A stretch of DNA of 64,000 nt from Bacteroidota bacterium (GTDB lineage Bacteria; Bacteroidota; Bacteroidia; Flavobacteriales; Flavobacteriaceae), in NCBI GenBank assembly GCA_023446155.1, contig JAEXIT010000020.1, positions 62,001-126,000 on the forward strand, read 5' to 3'. Both the position numbers and the translations under genes were made by a program. Below are positions 34,887 to 43,727 of the stretch, piece after piece (position 1 is the first letter of the stretch; the number at the start of each line of letters is the position of its first letter). Below the pieces are notes generated by a model. That model was given only the letters and a program-made list of their open reading frames with translations. It was not told the DNA's origin and did no database searches.

Positions 34887-35921
34887 TTATACCCCTTCAT
34901 TGACTCTTTTACCTTTAAGCAATGCTCTCATTTTTCTAACCATATAAAATGCCGATTTGGCAAATGCTTTGGCCGGAATAAGCCAAGGCAGGCTCGACGC
35001 AATAATTTTTGGTTTCACATAAGGCGTAGGACCGTATTTTTCTTTATAACGGCGTCCCCCACCGAATTCCATATATTTTACCCCTTTATCCTTCAACATT
35101 TCTATAGCACTCCACATGATTATTTCATTAGGACAGTAACTCTGTGCCGATTGGTAGCTTGCTCCTCCCGAAAAGAACCCATAATTACCCGCATAAGGGA
35201 AAAATGCTGATGCCAGACATTCTCCTTCAGGATTCACGGCATAAAGCGCAACCATATTTTCAGAAAAAGTGTGCTGCAACATTGTTTTGGTTTGCTCCAT
35301 GGAATGAGTAGGCGTTAAACCTTGTTTCTGAAAAACCTCTTTCAACTGTTTATAATATTCCTGAGCATATTCCTTTACATCCGAAATCTCCTTTACCACT
35401 ACGCCCTTCTTTTTGGCTTTATTAATGGAATAACGCACGCTGCTGTAACTCGTATTTTTATACAACTCTTCCTTATCTTTTGTAAGATCCAGCACATAAC
35501 CTTTCTGCAATTCAATGGTAAAATTACGATGCAGACATTCTGCAACTTCCAATTGCCAATCGGAAACCTGAAAATAACGACAGTGCTTATTCTTAAACAA
35601 CCATGCTATTAATTCTTCGTAAATATCCAATCGTTGATTCACCGTTATCTCCTTTAACATCGACAAACCCTGATAGGATGTTGACCAACCTTCAAAAGGC
35701 GACGCTACTATCTGAACGCCAAATTTTTTGATTTTATGTCCATAAAAATAACCGATCTCTTTCTCTTTTTCGGATACAGCAACAACAAACGGAGCCACAT
35801 TATAGAACTCCTTCAGAAAATTCGCCCAGTTTTTGGACTTAAATACGGTATGGTCATAGCATGAGGCCATTTTATCCCACAAAATATCGGGAGATGTAAT
35901 AACTTCAAAAGTATATTTCAT
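34887..35921 (-). CDS. FemAB-like GNAT acyltransferase (peptidoglycan-bridge type fold)
   Basis: 344 aa, soluble. The C-terminal GNAT fold shows YSSVRYSINKAKKKGVVVKE, ASAFFPYAGNYGFFSGGASY and GVKYMEFGGGRRYKEKYGP, as in Acetyltransf_6/FemAB-related proteins. FemAB enzymes use aminoacyl-tRNA, and relatives in exopolysaccharide loci may transfer acyl or aminoacyl groups to sugars. Next to a deacetylase that would expose amines, it is a candidate for modifying those amines. This is inference from context; donor and acceptor are not visible. Confidence 0.75.
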   Translation of the reverse strand: MKYTFEVITSPDILWDKMASCYDHTVFKSKNWANFLKEFYNVAPFVVAVSEKEKEIGYFYGHKIKKFGVQIVASPFEGWSTSYQGLSMLKEITVNQRLDIYEELIAWLFKNKHCRYFQVSDWQLEVAECLHRNFTIELQKGYVLDLTKDKEELYKNTSYSSVRYSINKAKKKGVVVKEISDVKEYAQEYYKQLKEVFQKQGLTPTHSMEQTKTMLQHTFSENMVALYAVNPEGECLASAFFPYAGNYGFFSGGASYQSAQSYCPNEIIMWSAIEMLKDKGVKYMEFGGGRRYKEKYGPTPYVKPKIIASSLPWLIPAKAFAKSAFYMVRKMRALLKGKRVNEGV

Positions 35922-35945
35922 TATTTATTGGCTTTAAGTCGGTTA

Positions 35946-36764
35946 TTAATGGATAAGGATTTTAAAAATATATTGCATTTCAGCTAAAATTCTGGTTATA
36001 TATAGTTTGAAATTGTATTGCCCCCAGTGTCTAAAATAAACCTGTGAATACTTTTTACACAAGCCTAAGCTACCTAAAATACGGGGTATTTTTTTTTGTT
36101 TTTTTCTACTTGCCGATAAGGGGCGTAAACCTCTCAAATAAACCGCTTTTTCGTCTGTCAGGTTCATTTTATTTATTCTGCCGGATATTTCGAAACCAAA
36201 TAAGGAATCTTCACCGATAGCAAACTGGGTATCGAATCTGGTTTTTCCGATAACAGCTAACGGAATGAGTTTCGCGCATACTGTTGACAGAAAACTCCTG
36301 TAATTGACGATATTATATTCTTTTCCCTGATTTCTTTTAAAACAACTGGAGAGATAATCATCCCCGAGCTTTTCATCTGTATTTTCAACAAAGGTTTTGG
36401 TATTGGAGACCACAATGACCTCCGGTTGTGCCTTTTTTAAACATTCCTCTATAAAAGACGGACTGAATCTGTCGTCGTCATCCAAAAAGGTAACATACGA
36501 TGTATTGCTGTTTGCGACATAATCAAGCGCTATATTCCGGGCATTTGATACCCCGGGGATATCGGTATAGAACAGCTTGTAGTTAAATTTATGCTTTTCC
36601 AAAGCTGCCGCTATAGTATCATAATACGGATCTCTTTCCCCATTTAACACCACTACAACCTCAAATACAGCATTGCCACAAGTCTGAACAGCAAGCGACT
36701 CGAAGCATTTATAGATATAATCTCCGGATTTATAGGTCGGAATAATAACAGAAACCAGATGCAT
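35946..36764 (-). CDS. Glycosyltransferase family 2 (GT-A)
   Basis: 272 aa. VSVIIPTYKSGDYIYKCFES, VVVVLNGERDPYYDTI and the acidic motif VTFLDDDDRFSPSFIEECL (near residue 93) define the GT2 fold. An EDSLFGFEISG acceptor motif and a basic C-terminal region (ASRKKQKKIPRIL) follow. It overlaps the upstream GT4 gene by 1 nt. Probably adds one sugar of the Region B repeat unit. Donor unknown. Confidence 0.86.
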   Translation of the reverse strand: MHLVSVIIPTYKSGDYIYKCFESLAVQTCGNAVFEVVVVLNGERDPYYDTIAAALEKHKFNYKLFYTDIPGVSNARNIALDYVANSNTSYVTFLDDDDRFSPSFIEECLKKAQPEVIVVSNTKTFVENTDEKLGDDYLSSCFKRNQGKEYNIVNYRSFLSTVCAKLIPLAVIGKTRFDTQFAIGEDSLFGFEISGRINKMNLTDEKAVYLRGLRPLSASRKKQKKIPRILGSLGLCKKYSQVYFRHWGQYNFKLYITRILAEMQYIFKILIH

Positions 36765-37831
36765 CAGCTAAAAATTTGCTCGTAATTATAATTAACAATT
36801 TTGTTCGTCGTCGTTTTTTTCAAATGATCTATAGCCTTAATTAGCCCTTCCGACAAATCAGTTACGGAATCTTTAGAAACAATGTATCCATTTACGCCAT
36901 CAGTGATGACTTCTGAAAAATCCACGCAATTGGTTGCAACAACCGGAATGCCATAATATAATGCTTCTAAAACAACATTTGGAAAACCTTCTTTACGGGA
37001 AGACAGCACAAACAAATCGGCATTTTTATAATACGGATAAGGATTCGATTGATGGCCTAATAAAAAAACATGATTGGTTACTTGATTCTCTTGTATCATA
37101 TCCAATAATTGGGCTTTATATCCCGTCTCATACCGTTCATCTCCTAAAATATACAAACGGGCTGCACTATTGTGCTTTACCACTTCTTTCATAGCATGGA
37201 TCAAAAGGTCAAATCCTTTTACAGAATACAAGGCTCCCGCCGCAACTATATTATAATTCCCGCTACTAAATTCACCCGGAAAATACAGCGCTCCACTTTC
37301 GTCTAACAACGATTGATCAACAATATTTCTAATGACCTTTATTTTTGTCAGCGGAACGTTGTAGTGCCTGGCGACATCTATTTTCGAGAATTCGGTCTGA
37401 GCAATAATCAGGTCGGCATGCTTAAGCGTAAACGAATTAATCATACTGAGAACCGACGATTTTAATCCTCTATGTACCGACTCCGACGGTGGTACAGCAA
37501 TACGAACAATCAATCTGGATTTGAGTCGGGACATCATACGTACGATCTGCAACAAATAGGCAACCACAATGGATGTGGTAAAAATATAATGCGGATTAAT
37601 ATGCTTTAAATCTTTAGACAACAAACGATAGGCGTTTTTGGCATGGCTTTTATTGTACTGAATATATGTAATGTGTGGCTTTAAAGTTTGCGGTTTAGGC
37701 TCACTGCTGGTATTCACAAAAAAGACATCGTATTTCGCAACGGCAAGAGAATGCATAATATTGATTTGCATTCTTTCGGCACCACCACCCTGAGTAGAAG
37801 CCGCGACAAAAACGACTCTCTTTTTTTCCAT
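36764..37831 (-). CDS. Glycosyltransferase family 4 (GT-B)
   Basis: 355 aa. The N-terminus RVVFVAASTQGGGAERMQIN has the GGAE loop. YNIVAAGALYSVKGFDLLIH starts the donor domain. RKEGFPNVVLEALYYGIPVV is the GT4 signature. A 197-nt AT-rich gap precedes it, so it may begin a transcription unit, but no consensus promoter was found. Donor unknown. Confidence 0.88.
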   Translation of the reverse strand: MEKKRVVFVAASTQGGGAERMQINIMHSLAVAKYDVFFVNTSSEPKPQTLKPHITYIQYNKSHAKNAYRLLSKDLKHINPHYIFTTSIVVAYLLQIVRMMSRLKSRLIVRIAVPPSESVHRGLKSSVLSMINSFTLKHADLIIAQTEFSKIDVARHYNVPLTKIKVIRNIVDQSLLDESGALYFPGEFSSGNYNIVAAGALYSVKGFDLLIHAMKEVVKHNSAARLYILGDERYETGYKAQLLDMIQENQVTNHVFLLGHQSNPYPYYKNADLFVLSSRKEGFPNVVLEALYYGIPVVATNCVDFSEVITDGVNGYIVSKDSVTDLSEGLIKAIDHLKKTTTNKIVNYNYEQIFS

Positions 37832-37905
37832 AATAAGATCCTCTCTTTATTTTAATTTAATTTTTGATTTAACTTCAGATTTCGAGTCTGACGATCCATA
37901 ATGAC

Positions 37906-37984
37906 ACGAATACTAATTTCAACCCTCCTTGATTTTCATATTTCATAAAAGCTTCGAACAGGAAACATTAGTAATACGAATACT
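37906..37984. repeat. Degenerate direct repeat in the largest intergenic gap
   Basis: ACGAATACT occurs at 37906-37914 and again at 37976-37984, exactly 70 nt apart, with weaker similarity in the flanks (a TAATGACACG and an AGTAATACG preceding). A CCCTCCT word also occurs twice (37923 and 38024). The 37832-38028 gap otherwise holds only AT-rich sequence. It may be the remnant of a small dispersed repeat of a type I associate with Flavobacterium intergenic regions. Confidence 0.3.
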
Positions 37985-38028
37985 CAATATTTTTTCATTT
38001 ATAAGCAACGGCAAAATACCAATCCCTC

Positions 38029-39843
38029 CTAATTCGTTTTTGAACTCAGACTAATAGTATTATATTCAGACCATTTTGCAAGCACATATAACTTCCAGAT
38101 ATTGTTTCCGTTAATCTCCTTACCTTCCATGTGATTATACAATTGTTTTTTGAATTTTTCCACATCCAGATTAGGCACCCCATTTAAAAAGGCATCATTC
38201 AAACAATTTAAGATATCCTCTTTTAGGTCATTTTTAATCCAATCATCTAAGGGTATCGAAAAACCTCTTTTGGGCTGATTAAAAACGGAACTCGGTATAT
38301 ATTCTTCCAATATATCTCTCAAAATCTTTTTTCTCAGTCCTTTTTGATATCTAAAACTTACGGGTAACGTTCTAGCGAATTCAATTATCCTATAGTCTAA
38401 AAAAGGACTTCTGACTTCTACGGCATAAGCCATACTCGCTCTATCGACCTTAACATTACTATCATTTTCCAACCAAAGTTTAATATTCAGATCAGCCGCT
38501 CTTTGCTTTTCATCTGATGCTAATTTTTTAAATAGTGAATAATGTTTATTTACCCAGGAATCGTTCTTCACTAAGTTCAAACTATTCCTTGAAACAAAAA
38601 TCCTTATTATAAAATCATCAATATTCTTGATTGAAAGCCACTCTTTAAATTTTGATTTTTTATTTATGATTAAAAGCCCCAATACACTTCTAATAAAGTA
38701 GGGAACTCTAAAAAACACTGACGCTTTTCGGATACTTTCAAAATAATTATATCCTAAAAAGCTTTCATCGCCACCATCACCGGATAAAGCGACAGTGACT
38801 CCTTTTTTTGTAACTACATTCAATAACAATGACGGTAAAGCGGAACTATCGGCAAAAGGTTCATCATAAACCTCTTGAAATTTCGGCAGTAATTTTAAGG
38901 CATCATTTGCATCACAAAATGTAGTTTTATGATTGGTATCTAAAATTTTCGAAAATTCTTCTGCTATTTTACTTTCATCAAACTTCGGATCATTAAATCC
39001 AATAGTAAATGTATTTATCTTTTCTGTAGTTATTTTAGACGCAATAGCAGTAACCAATGCTGAATCTATTCCTCCGGAAAGAAACGTTCCTAATGGCACA
39101 TCCGAATCCATCCTTATTTTTACAGCATCGATTAATAATTTGTGTAATTCTTCTTTAGCCTCCTCATATGAAATATCTTTAGGCGTAACGGGTTGCAAAT
39201 TCCAATATTCAGAAATATTCATCGATTGCGTCACTAAGTCAACTTCCATACATTTCCCAGGACTTAACTTGAATACATTTTTTAAAATGGAATATGGAGA
39301 AGGGACATAACCACAATCTAAATAAATTGAAATCGCTTCTTCTGATACTTCACTCTCTGAATTCATTAGCGGTTTTAATTGACTACAAATTTCAAAAAAA
39401 CCATCTTTCCAATAATAATAAAATGGTTTTACACCAAGTCGGTCTCTTGCACAAAAAACTTTTTCATTTTCAATATCATAAATCGCGAATGCAAACATTC
39501 CATTAATCTTTTGTAAAATATCTTTACCCCATACGGCATATCCCTTTACTAAAACTTCTGTATCACCAGTCGTTTCAAAAGAGTGGCCCAGCGCTTCCAG
39601 TTCCTCTCTGATATCTTGAAAATTATATATTTCCCCATTAAAAACGATACTATATTTATCGTAAAAAAAGGGTTGATTTGAACGAACATCCAAATCGACA
39701 ATAGCCAATCTTAGATGACCTAAAGAAATATTCCCTTTTTTTAAGTATCCTAAATTATCAGGTCCTCTAAACTTTATTAAGTTAAGTTTGTCCAACACTT
39801 CTTCCTTTTCATAAGGAATGTTAGTTATATATATACCACACAT
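38029..39843 (-). CDS. asnB: Asparagine synthase-type glutamine-dependent amidotransferase
   Basis: 604 aa. The N-terminal class II glutaminase starts MCGIY, with the nucleophile Cys2, then FRGPDNLGY, LRLAIVDLD and FNGEIYNFQ. The C-terminal ATP-pyrophosphatase domain has the PP-loop LSGGIDSALVTA (about residues 254-265) and ALSGDGGDESFLGY. In O-antigen loci AsnB-like proteins (WbtH in Francisella, WbpS in Pseudomonas) amidate uronic acids. With the TviB/TviC homologues nearby, a role in making GalNAcA amide is more likely than free asparagine synthesis. Genuine AsnB cannot be excluded from sequence. The gene is AT-rich compared with Region A. Confidence 0.85.
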   Translation of the reverse strand: MCGIYITNIPYEKEEVLDKLNLIKFRGPDNLGYLKKGNISLGHLRLAIVDLDVRSNQPFFYDKYSIVFNGEIYNFQDIREELEALGHSFETTGDTEVLVKGYAVWGKDILQKINGMFAFAIYDIENEKVFCARDRLGVKPFYYYWKDGFFEICSQLKPLMNSESEVSEEAISIYLDCGYVPSPYSILKNVFKLSPGKCMEVDLVTQSMNISEYWNLQPVTPKDISYEEAKEELHKLLIDAVKIRMDSDVPLGTFLSGGIDSALVTAIASKITTEKINTFTIGFNDPKFDESKIAEEFSKILDTNHKTTFCDANDALKLLPKFQEVYDEPFADSSALPSLLLNVVTKKGVTVALSGDGGDESFLGYNYFESIRKASVFFRVPYFIRSVLGLLIINKKSKFKEWLSIKNIDDFIIRIFVSRNSLNLVKNDSWVNKHYSLFKKLASDEKQRAADLNIKLWLENDSNVKVDRASMAYAVEVRSPFLDYRIIEFARTLPVSFRYQKGLRKKILRDILEEYIPSSVFNQPKRGFSIPLDDWIKNDLKEDILNCLNDAFLNGVPNLDVEKFKKQLYNHMEGKEINGNNIWKLYVLAKWSEYNTISLSSKTN

Positions 39844-39897
39844 TATTATTATTTTTACACTATACTATAATCATAAAGACTACTTTTATAAATCCCC

Positions 39898-41001
39898 CTA
39901 AATAAGCGCAATAAACTTATCCGCTACATTTCTTATATCATATTGATCGATATTATGTACTTCTAACTTTCCGCTGTAATCTCCTTTCAGAAACCTATCA
40001 ATATTATTTTCATCAATGGTAAAAGACGATACTGACATTATAGGTCTTTTTGCTAAAGCATAGTCAATTAACTTACTGGGAGACTGTACTGCATTTCCAT
40101 TTTCAAAGTTTACTAAAAAATCAGCTTTAGCCAATTCCACTAATAATTCCTCTCTGGTTACATAATCTTTTATAATAAGTTTTTCGCCTAATTTACTTTT
40201 GTAAGGCTCCAATATATCTTTTGATTGTGTATAAATGATAAACTTAAAATTAGTTGCCACCTTTGAAAGGTAATCCAGAAACACTCTGGGGTCTCTAACT
40301 CCCTGATAAAACACACCTGAATAAATAAATGTAGGCACTTCATTATTAGGCTCTCTTGAATCTATACGCACCAAATCAAAATCAAAACCTTGTGGAATGA
40401 CTTTAATTTTATCTCTAAAATCAGCATAATATGCCGATCTACCTTCTTCTATCGGAATCGTAATATAATCTACATTCCGACAAAACCATTTCTCAATATA
40501 TTTAAAATAAAAAACAGGTTTTTCAATTGGATTCCCCATATAAGGATCTCCACAATCTGCCACCCACAGTTTAGGAAATGCCTTTCCCATTCGCACTTTT
40601 GCCAATGCACATCCCCAATGAATAGGATGCGGATATGCGATGGATATCAGCATATCTGTTCCTTTTTCTTTTTTAAGGATTTTAGTCATCTTAAACATGA
40701 ACTCAATATTTGGAAACTCGAGCCAACGTCCTAATAAACGTCTTAAAATTTTATTTAGAAAAGTATCTTTATCAGAATTATCGCTATTCAAAGTTGCGAA
40801 AGTCATTTTTTCAATGTTTTTAACCTTGACGTTATTTTTAGCTTCAAACACTGAATAATTATAATTCCCTAATACGCCATAGAGGGTTACATCATGTCCT
40901 TGTTTACCAAATTCCTTGGCTAGTTCAGTCGCTCTGTTAGCCCTTGGAGATTGAAATGGGAAAATAGCACTTGCAATAATTATAATTTTTTTATTTTTCA
41001 T
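39898..41001 (-). CDS. Glycosyltransferase, GT4-like
   Basis: 367 aa. IIIIASAIFPFQSPRANRAT and AKEFGKQGHDVTLYG form a GT-B N-terminal domain. PTFIYSGVFYQGVRDPRVFL and ENGNAVQSPSKLIDYALAKRP lie in the donor half. The donor signature is divergent (SKLIDYALAKRPIMSVS in place of the E-x7-E pattern). It lies between asnB and the polymerase in the AT-rich core. Donor unknown. Confidence 0.75.
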   Translation of the reverse strand: MKNKKIIIIASAIFPFQSPRANRATELAKEFGKQGHDVTLYGVLGNYNYSVFEAKNNVKVKNIEKMTFATLNSDNSDKDTFLNKILRRLLGRWLEFPNIEFMFKMTKILKKEKGTDMLISIAYPHPIHWGCALAKVRMGKAFPKLWVADCGDPYMGNPIEKPVFYFKYIEKWFCRNVDYITIPIEEGRSAYYADFRDKIKVIPQGFDFDLVRIDSREPNNEVPTFIYSGVFYQGVRDPRVFLDYLSKVATNFKFIIYTQSKDILEPYKSKLGEKLIIKDYVTREELLVELAKADFLVNFENGNAVQSPSKLIDYALAKRPIMSVSSFTIDENNIDRFLKGDYSGKLEVHNIDQYDIRNVADKFIALI

Positions 41002-41117
41002 TTTTATTAAAACAGTTTAGATCAACTTTCATTTTAAATACATCTAAAAGAAGTCTTTATTCACCCCGGTCACCTAACTTACAAGGGTTTTATTTTTTTT
41101 CGAAAAACTATATACTT

Positions 41118-42359
41118 CTAGAACAAGTATTCATAAACAATATAAATTGGACTTGAAATATAAAAATACACGCCCGTAACCTTTAAATACAAAATGAGCT
41201 GTTCATAAATATTGAAAAAGAATGCAATCGGAAAAAAGTAGAGTAAATATTTATATTTATTCTTTCCAAAATTGACAAGCCATATATAAGCTATTATCGG
41301 GTAAGACAACGTAAAGAATCTTCCTCCCAGAGACGGGATACTCATCGTAAAATTTGCAAACGTTACTAATACTAATACGAATTTATAAAGACTTTCCGTT
41401 TTAAGATTTCCTTTAATTAATTTTTCATTTCGTATCAACAAATACACTAGCAAATTCATATAGGTAAATGATATCGTTTTGAAAATCTTAGCTATCCAAA
41501 AAAAACCGGTCCCCTCAGCACTTAACTTCTCAATTGTTTCTGTACTGGTATAAGAGTCTATTAATTTAGCAAGAAAAATCGGTAAAAAATCCGTACTATC
41601 TTTTGCCAATTGTAACGATATTGAAGAAAAAATAAAACTACAGAAAAATAAAACAATAAAAATTCTATAAAATCTACTGAATACTATATATAAAAAAACA
41701 ACAAAAATAAATATCCAAAACGAACCATGTATAAATGGAAGTAGTGCCATCAATACTAAATAGTGGTATTTTTTATTTCTAAAAACCTGAAATACTATAA
41801 AAACGGCAACCCAAGCTGCTGTCCAAAATCGAACTCCATTGATATTAAAAATCTGGTTTGTTAAAAATATATAGGCAAGAATATAAGACGATAAATCATT
41901 TTTAAAATTCTCTTCTTCTGTTAAAAACCGAAACGTTTTTAATGCAAAAAAAGAAAAAACCATAGCAAAAACGGCAAACAGATAATGATAATTATCTGTA
42001 AATCTAGAAACAAAAAAAGCTATGGTTTCATAATAATAATCTTTTCTTCCTTCATCAAAACTTAAAAAATCTTTAAAACCATCTATATATTCTAAATAGT
42101 TTACATTTTGAAAAGACTCAAATTCTTCCCTATAAAAAAAACTATCTAAATCGTTCTCATTTCCACTTCGTTTTTCTATCGTAAAACTAATACCAAAACA
42201 AATTGCCGTTAGGAAGAAAATAACGTACGAAGATTTGGTTTTTATATTTTTTAAAGAATATAAAAACCCTAAAATAGGACTAACTATAAAAAAAACAATT
42301 TTAATAAATCTATCTAAATTGTTTTCTTTTACACGCAACGCTTTTTGCTTAGTATTCAT
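41118..42359 (-). CDS. EpsG-like O-unit polymerase (Wzy role)
   Basis: 413 aa with about ten or more hydrophobic segments and a polar, charged loop early (ERKSGNENDLDSFFYR-like region near residue 65-80). INGVRFWTAAWVAVFIVFQV and FIHGSFWIFIFVVFLYIVFS resemble the EpsG family. It joins repeat units on the periplasmic face. Flanked by a glycosyltransferase and wecB and close to the flippase, so a Wzx/Wzy pathway is expected. The coding sequence is extremely AT-rich: the 60 bases from 41641 contain only nine G or C. Confidence 0.78.
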   Translation of the reverse strand: MNTKQKALRVKENNLDRFIKIVFFIVSPILGFLYSLKNIKTKSSYVIFFLTAICFGISFTIEKRSGNENDLDSFFYREEFESFQNVNYLEYIDGFKDFLSFDEGRKDYYYETIAFFVSRFTDNYHYLFAVFAMVFSFFALKTFRFLTEEENFKNDLSSYILAYIFLTNQIFNINGVRFWTAAWVAVFIVFQVFRNKKYHYLVLMALLPFIHGSFWIFIFVVFLYIVFSRFYRIFIVLFFCSFIFSSISLQLAKDSTDFLPIFLAKLIDSYTSTETIEKLSAEGTGFFWIAKIFKTISFTYMNLLVYLLIRNEKLIKGNLKTESLYKFVLVLVTFANFTMSIPSLGGRFFTLSYPIIAYIWLVNFGKNKYKYLLYFFPIAFFFNIYEQLILYLKVTGVYFYISSPIYIVYEYLF

Positions 42360-42483
42360 TTAAACGCTATTATTAGATCTAAACAATTTACACTCCCACC
42401 AATCATCATTTTTATTTTTTCAAAGTCTGACAAATAGCAAACCCTTATCAGAGCTATCAAAAAAACTCAAAACCAACGACTTA

Positions 42484-43569
42484 CTACAAATTCAAAAGGC
42501 ATCCAACGATCCTTTCTGCTGCCATTCCATCCCATTTTTCAGGAATTCCTCCTTTTTTCCACTGTCCATTTAGCAATTGTGATAATACCGGAAGTAAAGC
42601 GGATGGGTTAGTACCTACCAATTCATTAGTTCCTATAGTAATTGTTTCTGGTCGTTCTGTATTATCTCTTAAAGTAATGCATGGGATACCCATCACAGTT
42701 GTTTCTTCGGTGATTCCCCCTGAATCAGTTATGACTGCTTTGGCATTTGCGACCAAATAATTGAATTCTAAATACCCCAAAGGGTCTATTATAAAAAGAT
42801 TGTCAGCTTGTATTCCTAAATCACTAAAAATTTTAGCTGTTCTGGGATGTATTGGAAACAAAACGGGTAATCCACCAACATTATTAACAATGGTTACGAT
42901 CAGCTCTTTTAATTTTTCACCTTGATCTACATTAGCAGGTCGGTGTAAAGTCATTACGAGATAATTATCTTTCTGCAACCCCAAGGAGCTAAAAACTGAG
43001 GGAGCTAAAAAGCGAGGCTTATTTTCCAACAAAGTATCTATCATTACATTACCTACAAAAAAGATGGCTTCTTCTGAAACTCCCAATTTTCTTAAATTAG
43101 CATTAGCAATTTCCGATGTAGTAAAAAAATAATCTGTAATACTATCAGTAACCATACGATTTATTTCCTCCGGCATGGTTAAATCAAAAGAGCGAATTCC
43201 TGCTTCAACATGAGCAACTTTTATATTTACTTTTTTAGCAACAATACTGCAGGCCATTGTGGATGTCACATCACCAACCACCAAAACCAAATCAACGGGA
43301 TTCATTAACAATTCTTTTTCAAAAGCAATCATAATGGCTGCCGTCTGTTCTGCCTGACTACCTCCACCGCATTCTAAATTAACATCAGGTTGCGGAATAT
43401 TAAGCTCTCTAAAAAAAGTAGCACTCATTTTTTCGTCAAAATGCTGCCCTGTATGCACTAATCGGAATGAGATGTCTTTTCCTTTTTTTTGTGCATTCTG
43501 AATAGCGTGTATTATAGGAGCAATTTTCATAAAATTAGGCCTTGCCCCTGCAATTAAGGTTATTTTCAT
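42484..43569 (-). CDS. wecB: UDP-N-acetylglucosamine 2-epimerase, non-hydrolysing (WecB)
   Basis: 361 aa. It interconverts UDP-GlcNAc and UDP-ManNAc. ITLIAGARPNFMKIAPII, RLVHTGQHFDEKMS, KVAHVEAGIRSFD and ITDSGGITEETTVMGIPCIT are the family motifs in order. Length is normal. No WecC-type dehydrogenase is adjacent; the nearest dehydrogenase is the TviB-like gene at 45898. The product may be UDP-ManNAc as such, or a related 2-epimerised sugar such as an FucNAc precursor. Gaps of over 100 nt on both sides hold only AT-rich sequence. Confidence 0.9.
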   Translation of the reverse strand: MKITLIAGARPNFMKIAPIIHAIQNAQKKGKDISFRLVHTGQHFDEKMSATFFRELNIPQPDVNLECGGGSQAEQTAAIMIAFEKELLMNPVDLVLVVGDVTSTMACSIVAKKVNIKVAHVEAGIRSFDLTMPEEINRMVTDSITDYFFTTSEIANANLRKLGVSEEAIFFVGNVMIDTLLENKPRFLAPSVFSSLGLQKDNYLVMTLHRPANVDQGEKLKELIVTIVNNVGGLPVLFPIHPRTAKIFSDLGIQADNLFIIDPLGYLEFNYLVANAKAVITDSGGITEETTVMGIPCITLRDNTERPETITIGTNELVGTNPSALLPVLSQLLNGQWKKGGIPEKWDGMAAERIVGCLLNL

Positions 43570-43727
43570 TTTTTAAAGATTATTGTTATCAGATATACTA
43601 TAGTAATCCTATTCCTAAAACACATTATAAATATTTCAAAATTATTGTTTGTAATTTTATGAGATAGCTACAATTCTATAGCACTTTTTAATCATATATA
43701 TATTTTTAGTAGCACCAACTAAATCTA

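Noticed and set aside
37875..37946. 23-residue minus-strand open frame in the 197-nt gap, preceded by no promoter
   Set aside because: Too short, no conserved motif, and it overlaps the degenerate repeat. The AGGAGG-like word nearby is not evidence of translation in Bacteroidota.
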